Shown: one piece after another, positions 50,801 through 62,900 of the stretch
Numbering within the stretch: the stretch's first letter is position 1
Layout: each line of letters opens with the position of its first letter
Assembly: GCA_040954595.2 (NCBI GenBank)
Contig: CM082576.2
Span: 10,292,001-10,356,000 of the forward strand
Reading direction: 5' to 3'
Length of the DNA stretch: 64,000 nt
DNA from: Balanoglossus misakiensis
Taxonomy: Eukaryota > Hemichordata
Program-made: the position numbers and the translations under genes
The notes under the pieces: model-generated
Told to the model about the DNA's origin: nothing
Database searches by the model: none
The model's input: the letters and a program-made list of their open reading frames with translations, nothing else

Positions 50801-51610
50801 AAGTGCTGGCAACCTCTGACCCCATAAGTGTCTTGACCAAGAGGATGGAACATGAAGACAAAATGGGTGCAATGTCTGAAGGGTTTGGTGGTAAAGACCA
50901 ACCCCAGCGGTGGGTCAAGTGCTGGCAACCTCTGACCCCATAAGTGTCTTCACTAAGAGGATGTCACATCAAGAAGACCAACGAGGCTGATATATGTTAT
51001 AGAGGTTTGGTGGTAAAGACCAATCCCAGCGGTGGGTCAAGTGCTGGCAACCTCTGACCCCATAAGTGTCTTCACCAAGAGGATGTCACATCAAGAAGAC
51101 CAAAGAGGCTGATATATGTTATAGAGGTTTGGTGGTAAAGACCAATCCCAGCGGTGGGTCAAGTGCTGGCAACCTCTGACCCCATAAATGTCTTGACCAA
51201 GAGGATGGAACATGAGGACCAAACTGGTTGCAATGTCTGAAGGGTTTGGTGGTAAAGACCAATCCCAGCGGTGGGTCAAGTGCTGGCAACCTCTGACCCC
51301 TTAAGTGTGTTGACCAATAGGATCAAGTGCTAGTAACATCTGACCCCGGCCATAAGTGTCCTGACGAGGAGGGTGGAACTTGAAGACCAAAATGGTTGCA
51401 ATGTCTAAAGGGTTTGGTGGTAAAGACCAAACTCAACGGTGGGTCAAGTGCTGGCAACCTCTGACCCCATAAGTGTGTTGACCAATAGGATTGAACATGA
51501 AGACCAAAATGGTTACAACATCTAAAGGGTTTGGTGGTAAAGATCAACCCCAGCAGTGGGTCAAGTGCCGGCAACCTCTGACCCCGTATTTTTCTGAACC
51601 AGGAGGATGG
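47866..51610. repeat. 116-bp tandem satellite array, about 31 copies
   Basis: The monomer contains GGGTTTGGTGGTAAAGACCA, GGGTCAAGTGCTGGCAACCT and CTGACCCCATAAGTGTCTTG. Copies from about 48067 to 49000 are nearly identical; both edges are more divergent and include length variants. A variant block starting CACTAAGAGGATGTCACATC (49611) and another at 49971 recur at 50951 and 51312, an offset of about 1340 bp, showing an internal segmental duplication. Because 116 is not a multiple of 3, minus-strand reading frames rotate between copies. The overlapping ORFs of 81-178 codons are artefacts of the repeat. Confidence 0.97.
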
Positions 51611-53280
51611 GTCATCACGAATATCAAACAGGCATGTTTACTAAAGAAGCTGACCTATTATTGACGTACGTTACAGCAATTTGTCAAAATTATCTAGCTT
51701 TGCCGAATATGTTCACATTTTTTCTTTCTTGTCCGTGACATTGCTTTTATTCTTCTTGTATTTAAGGAGAAATGAGAAATGTGTGTTTTTATCTTTGTTT
51801 TCAAGGTGAGTAAACACCTCTTTGCTGGTCAGAGCATAGGAAAAATCCTACCTCCCTGCCTTCAAGTGTTTGGCACGAAGGAAGGGTTGGGTAGCCCGCT
51901 CGCAGTGCTGGTACATACAAAATTAAAGTATGAGAATAAGATTTTTGTATTTACTTATACTTCTATTATAATAAAAGTGTCATTTTTACGTCATAGTAGC
52001 TTGGTGTGTTTTTATTCAGTGTATATAAACAACAATAAAATTTCAAGTTGTATTTTAACACAATATATACACGAGGTGTGACATCGGAAAAATATTCCTC
52101 GGGTCGATGATTTATACCAACAAACTGTTTTCGGTATATTTAATGTTGTTCTACCCAAGTCCTAAACGTCATCCGATACAGGTGACATAATACTTTCGTC
52201 ACCCCTGAAAGTTGGCTGTATTCGAGAAAGTTCTAGAGGGTAGTCAAATCGGAAAAAGGAACAGCAGCGCTTTCCGAATTCGTGCCCTTTTTCAATTTTT
52301 TGCGTACGGGTACACAGAATAATCACAACTAGGGATTTCGGAAAATACAAACATAAAGAACGAAAGAGTAAAATAAACGGTATTAGGCCTATAAACGTCT
52401 CCAATAGAAAAAAATGTATGGGTTTGAGCGAAAACACACAGCCTACGTAGCCTAAACCACATGAAAGTTCGGATATTCGATGAGTTTTCTGAAAACGTAT
52501 GTTTTGTTTGCTATGTTATATATTTATATGAAAATTACAATGTTGGAAAATATAGAGCAGACAATATATATATCGCTATGCTGAGAGAGGGTAGGATTGA
52601 GAGTTAGATTGGAGAAATCGCGGGGGTGCCAGGTAGGCCTGTGTGAAATAAAATGCGGCAAATTGTCTTTTCCGTTTATATGTTTTGTTTTAATTTTGAA
52701 ATACACCCAATCCCACATTCAAAACCAATCCTGGGTTCATGTAACATCGATGATTCATAAGCCATGGTGAACCACCCAGTTTGTAATACTCTTAGCCATT
52801 GTCTATGCATGGATGATCCCTGCATGCCAGCTGATACCAGAACGAGGCAAATTTACACAATAGGTGAAAATTACAACGTACGCTTGTATCAACCAGACGA
52901 CGTTCGTCTGCTGAGGTCGATCGGGACACGGTATATCTCGCGATCGGGAAGACAGGAATACACTGGATCGCAATCTACTCCATAAGGTGTGTAGCATTTA
53001 CGATTGCCGACCGGTACGTATCAAAACACGATTCACACTTCCTTGCATTGTAGGAGTAATATGATGCATAGTGGAACGCCGATAATCGAAACCGTGTACA
53101 CATAAACATACAACGGAGTGCAATGTTTTCAAGCAAAAATATTTTGCCATTCGTATCATTTGCTAGTAATTTTTGTCAGATCTTGTTGTCACTTTGCATC
53201 GCCACCTTAATGACATTTGACTGCATAAACCGAGTGTGTATATTGTCTGAAATGTATTATTTTTTAAATTTAAACAACAG
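51611..53280. other. Region between satellite and USH2A first coding exon
   Basis: AT-rich. It holds a possible 39-nt exon (51767-51805) with a good pyrimidine tract and a GTGAGT donor, and a possible acceptor at 53279-53280 (AACAACAG). Nothing coding is supported. Confidence 0.45.
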
Positions 53281-53428
53281 GTAGCGTCTAATCAATATGG
53301 CGTACAACACATAGCATGTACGTGTATACGTAATAGGCGTCAGTGAAAGTGACCCGCCAACGGTCAACATACCGGAGCTGAGACCGATCGCGGCACACAT
53401 ATATATTGTTAAACGCTGACACGGAATC

Positions 53429-53904
53429 ATGGAATTCAAAGGAGCAGTTATCAAGGTTTTATTTGTGGTTTCCGAGGTGCTGTTATTATGCAACGGCCAA
53501 GGATCGTTTCCGAAACTGATCAACGCTGGCCAAAACAAACCGATAGTGACGATACCAGCTATGGGGACATGTGGATACCTGGATGACGGTACGCAAGTGC
53601 GGAGTGGCTTCTGCCGCAGTTCCATCAACGCCTACTCGGTGACTACATGCCAGCAAGGAGTATGTTCGCAGACTTGTTCGCATCGGACAACAACGCCGTC
53701 ATCGGCGTCCCTGTTGAGTTCGCCGGGGACGTGTGTTACCATAGATACCAGTACAGTTAGGCCGGGTTCCTCGTCGGGATCGACGGCGTTTTATTTTCGC
53801 AACAGCCCGCTCTGCTTCGTCACACCCTCCACCACCCCTGTGATCGGACAGAACGGTGCTTTTACCTTGACTGTGTGGTTAAGGTTGGATACTTCAACCG
53901 CAGG
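53429..53904 (+). CDS. USH2A: USH2A exon 1 (coding): signal peptide and N-terminal Cys-rich part
   Basis: Residues 1-158: a hydrophobic leader to about residue 24, GSFPKLINAG, a run of Cys, and the start of the LamG-like domain (FTLTVWLRLD). Donor GTAAGT, phase 2. Confidence 0.93.
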
Positions 53905-56900
53905 GTAAGTATGGAAATGAATAATGTGCAGTTAATCATGAAGTATGCATATGTAATTAAAGTGTAAGTTGTAACCATGGAGGTACAAGTACATGTACTA
54001 CAACTGTACAGTGGTACCTCCATGGTGTAACTAACCATGACCTTGCTGCAGTACCATGCATGTACATCGGGGATTTTCCTGGTATTTTGCGTGTACAGCA
54101 TACAATACCAGGAAAAACCATGAGCTACATGTGTGGTACTGCAACTAACCATGACCATCATCATATGCATGCACAGCTTCATCTTGGTTCATTGATAGAG
54201 CGATCGATATTATATTATACCAGTATATTGATGGTGTAAATCACGCTATTTGATTGGTCGAGACACGACACGTGACCGTGATATATTAGCCATATACCAC
54301 AGTCATATATCATAGTTAAAGAAAATGCCTTTTTAAAATGTTTTATGCAAAGTTTCAATATACTGGCATAATATAATAGCAATAAAACACCCCCAGCCAT
54401 GGTATACCACTCGATTTTGACCAGTTCAACTCCATATACGCACTCGCTATCGCTCGTGCGTATATGTCGTGAACTGGTCAAAATCTCGTGATATACCATG
54501 GCTGGGGGTGTTTTATTGCTTAAATAGATGAGTACACTATGACTGAGCATGGATGCAGTATTGGTTATACATGTAGTACACCCATGCTCAATCTGATTAA
54601 AAACAGATGTAGGGTATGGCGACGATTTTTGCTTACATGGTAAGGTATTCATACGCTGTATGGTATTCTTTAATACGAGACATACCGGTAACAATGATTT
54701 GAAAACTCTGCTCTCACATATTGAAGAGATTGACAACTGACTCAAACGATAATAGACACATTTTTACACATGCGTATTGCATAACTTCTAATTCTGCAAG
54801 GACATATTATTTGTACAGGTTTGATACCTTTTTCTGCCTGGGCTATCTTTGACCTTCAGTTCATATGAATGATTGATGCAAAGGTCAGCAAATTGATGAC
54901 TGTGTGTTCGAAATCCAAAACAAGGACAGTGAAAGTAGTGGTCTTACATTGAGGTTTACTTTGAATTTCTCTTGAACACGATTATATCATCTAAAGTTCA
55001 AGATAGAAGAAAAGCGTGAGAGTTTCACTTTTGAGACATTGTGATGGGTACCTGTGTGCAGCCTCAGCAATGCAGGTACACAGACCAAGAGGTAATGGGG
55101 AGTATGACTTGCAACATGGCTGTAGGAACTCCCATGTCAAAACACAATAACCCGTCACAATGCAGCCGTTGTTAAAAGTTTTTCAGACAATACCAACGGC
55201 TGAACAATTCAACAATAAACACTGTACCTTTTGACCGGTGTGCCATTCCGTCCCTTTTGTAAATTTCAGTTGTCAAACAGCAGGTCAGGTTGGAACATGA
55301 AACCCGGGGTCTATTGTCCGCGCAAATTTTGCAATTTTATCATTTGTTCTTTTCATCCTTGTTGTATTAAACCTAGATTAGATACTGTAACACTTTGTTG
55401 TATTGTACAATGTAGAGCACAGGTCTTCCACCCTCCTCTGAATGGAGGTACTCTAATAAGTCAAAGGTCTGTGGTTATGGTTGAAGATTATGTAAGGCAA
55501 TGGGATACATAAGTTAGATTTAAAATGTCTTTCAGGGCATGGGAGGTTGTTGTCGAGATCACTCTATTTTTATCACATGTCTGTTAACTTTCCCTTCAAA
55601 AATGTTGCCAATTGCAGAACAATCATTGAGAAGAAATCAACCAGTGGGATTGTGTTTGCTGTCATGGTGTCCCAGACACAGGTAGACTTTGACTACAGGA
55701 CAGCTGATGGTGTCAAGACGCTCTCTTTTCAAGGTGGACTGAGTCTCAATTCCTGGCACAATCTTGCAATACAGGTAAAAAAAAACACTAAACAAAAACA
55801 TGTGAAACACAGACGAGATGTGTTATAATTAAGTAACTTTGTCCAGTTTTCAGATTAATATATGTGGTAAATATGTATTTTTTTCCTTGTTCAATTTCAG
55901 GTGTATGACACCAAAATTAGTTTATTTATTGATGGTTTAGAACCAGATGATACTCCATACGACACCCAAACGTTGCTGGGACCGATTGTTGATGACGCTT
56001 CTGCTAGTGTCAAAATTGGACAGCGTATCAATGGTAGGAATTGTTGCAGATGTTTATCACTTTTTGTGTTTATGAAGATGCAGAGTAATTGTTTTTATAT
56101 GATGGTCACAACTTAAAACTGTTAAGGAAAACTGCTATGTTCAATAGTCACCTGCAGTGTGTGTCGACATCTTGCAAGAGTCCCTTGCAAAATTTTTGTC
56201 CAATAACTACAACTGTCGCTTTGTGACCTAATGTGAAATAAAGAATTGGCTATACAGTGGCTTTTATTTAGCAAACCTCTCTATGCTTTCCCAGGTGCTA
56301 CCCAGTACATCGGCAGAATGCAGGAGTTCCAGTTTTATTCATTTGCGCTGACCAACCGGGAGATCCACCAGATCGCCACGGGCGTCTGGCAGAAGGTTCA
56401 CGTCCAGACGGACTGCCGGTGTCCGGACAGCCACCCGAGGGTCAATCCGTTCGACTCCCGCTTCTGCATCAAGAACGGAGAGCCAGACACCACGGATGAC
56501 ACGGAGTGGAGAGTGAACGAGTACGCACACCCGCTGACTTTTGCAAACGACGGAGACCTGGGCAGTTATTGGATTTCGGCCTTCACGGATTCTATAACCA
56601 TCGATATCGATCTGTACAATGGCCAGTACCAGGTAAGAGATCAGCATCACTACACAACATTTGCATGCACCGCAAATCGATAGTGTGAATGTTTTGAAAC
56701 AGTTTCAGTGCGGGACAATACTCAGTGGTGTGAGGTCTCAGATTTGTGTTTAGAGGTAAAATGGATAGACTGAATGAATGTAGATAAGTTTGGTGCTCAC
56801 TACATGTATAAACAACCCATTTATTTCACTTTCACGTTCCAGGTGTTCTATGTGGTGCTGCAGTTCTACAGCCCACAGCCTACAGCTCTGAACATCCAAC

Positions 56901-59900
56901 GGAAAAAGACGGACGGCCTAGCCTGGGAAGACTGGCAGTATTTTGCACAGGACTGTCAAACGCAGTACGGACTTCCAAATGATGGACCCTTGCAGACTTC
57001 GACGAGTGTCAATTGTCTACAATTTAAAGGGTAAATATGGCAAAAAAATGTGATTTCATTTTATCTTTTGAGTTTCAATGTTCAAAAATACAGGATCCCT
57101 TATATTGAAAACAAAATTGAAATTCCAGATTCATATCTTCCATTGTGTCAGTCATACAACACCACACCACACAATACTATTCTTGAAACTTCAATATCAT
57201 TTCTCTTCATCCCAACAGCGATGTGAACAATCAGATCCCGTACTCCAAGGGCAACATAACATTCCAGTTGCTGGCACCAGAGCCAGTAGGAAGGCCGGGA
57301 TACAATGACTTCTACAACACACCACAGTTACTGGAATTTGTGAAGGCGACCCAGATACGCTTACACATGCAAGGCCATTACTATGTGACCCATCAAAGGC
57401 ACAATTACTACGGCATTGAAGAAGTTACTATCAGTGCTCGGTGAGACTAATTATAGTTAATTATCTCTGGGTGGAATAAAACGTACAATAATTAAGCGAG
57501 AATGTAGGGGTGTAATCATATTAATAGAATGCTGGTATGGAAAGTTATTGTTGCCTCGTATAAATATGTGGTGATTATTAAACAACAATGCACAATGCAT
57601 AGACACAGACTGTGTTGACAGAGCAAATGTTTTGTTTTAGCATGCTACTGGGAGTGGAATTATTTCTTAATTGCACAGAACAATACACAAATACCGATAG
57701 ATTTATAAAAATTTGCCTCTCTCTTTATTAAACCATTGAAATATTGAAACAATTTTGTCTAGTCATTGTGCGTTGCTATTTTTCTCAAAAATTTGGTCTA
57801 TTATTTGGTCACACACAGATGTAACTGCCACGGCCATGCCAGTGCTTGTGACATGACGGCCAATCCCTATCAATGTGAATGTCTCCCTGAAAGTTTCACT
57901 GAAGGTTCTATGGTAAGTGTAAAGTGGTATTTGTCGCTGGTACAGATGTTCGCGCCGTAATTACATTGGTTCTGTTCGAGATGGTTGTTTGATTGTCTGA
58001 AGTCCAGAAGAAGTTAGACATAGTAGCTTGCATAACATGTGAGCTGTTGATGCCTGTGATGTTTCTATGCCATTGGGAAGAACGGGAAAATAAAATGCTG
58101 ATGCCTTGACAATTTCAATGTTTCAACACTCTATCTAACAAAGACAAGAGATTAATTGTCACATCATAAGATAACAAAGCAATTTTGTAATTGTTATAAG
58201 TGCAGTGCGTAATAATATTTTATGATTTTCATAAATTTTCCACGTCTGTTCTCAGTGTGAAAGATGTCTACCCTTGTACAACAACAAACCATTCCGCTAC
58301 GGTGATCAGATCAATGCATACAACTGCAAGCGGTGTGAGTGTTACGGACACGCAACACGTTGTACGTACATCCAGTCTGTCGACCAGTTTCCCAACGACC
58401 ACAACCTTGGTGGCGGCAGTGTGTGCGACAACTGTCAGCACAACACGGCCGGCAATCAATGCGATCAGTGCAGGACGGGTTATTACAGAGAAGTTGGCAA
58501 AGCTCTAGATGCTGTGGATGTGTGCTCTTTGTGTAATTGTAACTCCGCTGGTGCTGTTGTCAGTGGCGACTGTGAAAAGGTAAGTTGGAATTTGCAACTT
58601 GTTTTGTCTTCTAAGTTATAAACTCAAAGTTTACTTTAACATCTTGTCGTTGAGCTAAAGTTGAAAATATTTCCATTTCTTTCAAATTGAAGTGTTTGGA
58701 TTCTCCTGTGTAAGAGTTGTCAAAATCAGAATAAAAATGTAGAGATCCCTCTGCTACACTTTCAGGTAGGAGGGCAGTGCAGCTGTAAAACATACGTCAC
58801 TGGTCGACAATGTGACACATGCGCAGTGGGATATTACAACTTGCAAGCCTCTAATCCGGATGGCTGTGAGGTCTGTAACTGCAACCCAGCGGGTTCTGTA
58901 GGGATTGGATCTTCGTGTGATCAAGCCACTGGTGACTGTGTCTGCAAAACCAATGTCATTGGTGAGTGTACCTGTACATATAGGAATTTATTAATTTACA
59001 TGTACTTGTGATGTCACTGTTGCATAATAGATCAATAGCTCAGATTTCTGACTCTAAAGACATAAAATTTGACATTTTATCTTCTAGAATTTCCTTTATC
59101 TTGTATTCCCAAAGTAGCAAGGGTGTTTGATTTCACAGTCCATTTATCTGGTTCTCTAGGTATCAACATGAAGATTGTAAAGAGCATGTCTTTCCATTAT
59201 TCCCATTCTAGGCATAGGCTGTGATCAGTGTAACTATGGTTACAAAAACTTGGATGCCAACAACCCCCTTGGATGTGACCCATGCAATTGCGATCCGTTC
59301 GGTTCGACAAGTCCATACTGCGACCCTGTGAGCAGCCAGTGTCAGTGTCAACCCACAACCATGGGACTGCTATGTAACATGTGCCAGGATAATTACTACG
59401 GGCTTGACAGTACAGGATGCAAGTCGTGTCAGTGTGATCCCAGTGGGGCTTTACCTGGGACTACGTGTAATAAGATAACCGGACAGTGTGTTTGTAAAGC
59501 AAATCTCCAGGTAGGGGTAGCAGCGATGTTTTGAATGATTCTAGATGTGATTCTTCGTATATTCCTATGTGAGAAAATGGTTTATTTTGAAAATGCAAAC
59601 AGAGGTGTTATAGGACGGTCATTTGCATGCCTGAAACATGGCAACTTTGATGGTGACAGGAGTAGCCGAAGCAGTTTCACTACAATAACTGGCTTGTGCG
59701 AAAGGGGGTCTGACTCTTTGGTTTGCGAAAGTCATGATACTATGATACAGCCACCAGTTACTGAGATCAATAAACTTCATGTGGCAAGCAACAAAAATCC
59801 ATTAAAAATTGTAAATAGGTATTCTTACAGCAAGAGATAGGAGTGACCGTCTCTGGTAAAATTAAAGTTAAACACAAAAAAACGTGACCCACTGATGAAC

Positions 59901-62900
59901 ATTTCTTAATTTTTTTAGGGTCGGCAATGCAATGAATGCAAAGATGGTTTTTACAACCTACAAGCTGCCAATTCAGACGGCTGCACTCCGTGTGGCTGCA
60001 ACACAGACGGCACCCTGGCCGGCTCCTCTGTCTGTGATAAACTGTCTGGCCAGTGCCAGTGTAAATCTCTGGTCTCCGGTCGGACATGCAACCAGTGTCA
60101 GGGAAACAGTTGGGGGCTGAGTGCTACAAACCCCGATGGCTGTCAGGCCTGTAACTGTGATCCCTCAGGTGAGTTGGAATCCCGTCACCCCTATGTCATT
60201 TTGGTTACAAAAACTTGGATGTCGACAACCCCCTTGGATATGACCCATGCAACTGCGACCCGTTAGGTACAAAAAATTTGACCAAACTGATTTAGAGGTT
60301 TGAAAAATACCTGGAGCTGAAAATCTGTAGAAACAACACAATTTGAAGATTTTCTGCTTGCAGCGGTGTGTGTTAGGAATCTTGCCAGCGATAGCAGACA
60401 CCATTCAGTGTATATTGTATGAATAATGTCATTAAATTATGACTGTTTGTGTGTTTGGCAGGGACTCTCTACGGTGATCAGTTTGCTCCGTCTGAGTTGG
60501 GATGTGACCAGAACTCAGGTCAGTGCACTTGTTTGACGGGGAGGACAGGCAGAAGATGTGATAGCTGTAATGTCGGTGAGTATAATGCTCTATTTTGTTA
60601 CCCCGGTACTTCTGGGCAATTTCCCCACACTGAAGTGTGGTGGTTAAAGCCTAATAGTAACCACACATTTGATGAGTTAGATATGTTTTTTTTTACATCT
60701 GCATGTAGCTAGCTCTGTCCATTGTTTTTGAGGCTGTGTGTGGTTTTTGGCTTAAAACATAGTAAATTACTAAGCAACCATCACCATTACCACCACAACC
60801 ATGAACATCAACACCATCGCCATTGTCATCATCAGTGATCAAGACCTTGTGTGCTGATTTGATAATAAACTACTGAATGCTTTTACTTTCTTACCCATTT
60901 GATAATATATCTAACCAGAAGTGTTTTCAATTTTCAGGTTATTACCTACCCAGTGCGGGTACCTCAGGTTGTTCGCTGTGTGACTGCCATCCCATGGGCA
61001 CTTTGTTTGGAACTACATGTAACCCAGTGTCTGGCCAGTGTCAGTGTCGAGGTAACAACGCCGGTGTGACAGGCAGACAGTGTAATGCCTGTACGAATGG
61101 ATATTACAATTTCAATGATGCCTCGGGCATGTAAGTACTGCATTGAATGCAAATAATGTCATTGAAAATAATTTTTGAAGGGAAAAGTTTTGTTTGTTAT
61201 CTTTTAGACTGTCTTGCTAAAAGAAAAATATTGCTAAAGTGAGATATGTTAACAATTTCTACTTTGTCATCTTGAACATTTTTTATTTTACAGGTGTACT
61301 CACTGCAACTGCAACGCAGCCGGCAGTGTTGATATCAGCTGTGATGCAAATACTGGCGTATGTCAGTGCAAACTCTATGTCATGGGGGACAAGTGCGACA
61401 CTTGTATTCCCGGAAGTAGTAACCTAGACATCAATAATCCATATGGATGTACAAAAAGTAAGTCAGACGGTGTGACAATGTGTGTGGGGGTCTTCCAGAA
61501 TTTGTTGCCTTTGGGCAAAGACAAAACTAACATTGGGAGGATGCATTATTTAAAGGTGATGAGGCACTTTTACAGAATTACAGAATCTTTCTCATTCTTT
61601 GTCCTGATTTGTACAATATACAGTATGGTTCAGTACTGTTTGACCTCTGTTGGAATATGAAAATCCACCAGTATGTACAGCAGACTGATTCTGATATAAA
61701 CACCCCAATGCTAACTTCCCTAACCACCAATTTGATTTCAGCACCCTCCCAACAGCCACCACCAACCTGGGAAGCGCTCAGTTCTACGTCGATCAAATTG
61801 ACCTGGGAGCCTCCTGATGAACCAAACGGTGCAATTTTATGGTATGGTGTCTACAGAGATAGTGTGCTCATATTCCAGGGTATTCCCAGCGACAATGCAC
61901 TAGGTAAGATGACGTTTGCATTGACATTGATTGAAAGAGAATACAGTTGTCGGTTTCAAAATAATGAAGTTGACATTTTCTGACTTTTTCTCTGCAGTGA
62001 CGCAGGAATACACTGATAGAAATCTACAGCCTTACACTCAGTATACTTACTTCATCATGGTGGCCAACTCTGCTGGAACTGCTGTAAGTCCCACAGTGAC
62101 TGCCTTAACGCAGGACAGTATACCGGTTGGATTCGATGTTCTTGTATCTGGCAATATCGGCCCACGGTCAGCTGTTTTTTCATGGTCCAAACCTCAAGGT
62201 AAGTACATGTGGATGTAAGTTCACCTTGACTATTAATGGACGGGCTATCTACCCTGGTATGCATTATTTTACACTTTATCCAGTATCAGCATAATGTGGT
62301 CTGCATTAGTTACCATTATAGTTTTTTTTCATAATGCTTTTTACTATAATGACAACTGCAGCTTTTGTAATTTCTCCTTTTCAGCTGAAGCTGGACAAAG
62401 TATAATGTGGTACCAGCCATCTGTTATCAGTACTTAAATTGAGATGGCTGCAGCAATCATGCTGGCATTTTGTTAAATGTACATACATCACCATACATTA
62501 GTAACATTTCATGCCCCAACACATATCAATGTTTTCATTACAACATCAGTGTCCACTCCATGGTGTGCAATGCTCTCAGATATTTTAAGCTACCACAATC
62601 CTCATTGCTGTACAAACATGTCATTCCATTGCTCCCTTTGCAGAGGTGAACAGTCCCATCACGCAGTATCAGCTAACGTCAGTGTCGCTCAGTCAGCCCG
62701 ATCCGCCCGTCATCCATTACACCGGCCTGAACACCTTCATGCAGGTGGTCAACCTGGTGCCGTTCACCAACTACACATTCACCCTGACAGTCTGCACGGC
62801 CAGCGGGTGCGGGAACAGCGCTCCGGTCGTCGTCATCACCCCCGAGGCACCGCCGCAACTGCAGTCGCCGCCGTCGGCCGTTCCGCTGAGTTCGTCTGAA

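Larger units (their letters stand above)
53905..55617 (+). other. USH2A intron after first coding exon
   Basis: 1.7 kb packed with inverted repeats between about 53965 and 54660. The rest is plain AT-rich DNA. Confidence 0.85.

Noticed and set aside
47757-51574. Many overlapping minus-strand ORFs of 67-178 codons with repeated FCLHVPSSWSRHL-like peptides
   Set aside because: They come from the 116-bp satellite. The unit length is not divisible by 3, so the same DNA is read in rotating frames and each ORF stops at a fixed site.
47866-51610. Regular repeat array resembling a CRISPR locus
   Set aside because: The units are 116 bp of contiguous near-identical sequence with no unique spacers, in a eukaryotic genome with spliced genes.
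54215-54745. 176-codon minus-strand ORF
   Set aside because: It spans foldback elements in USH2A intron 1 and shows no protein motif.
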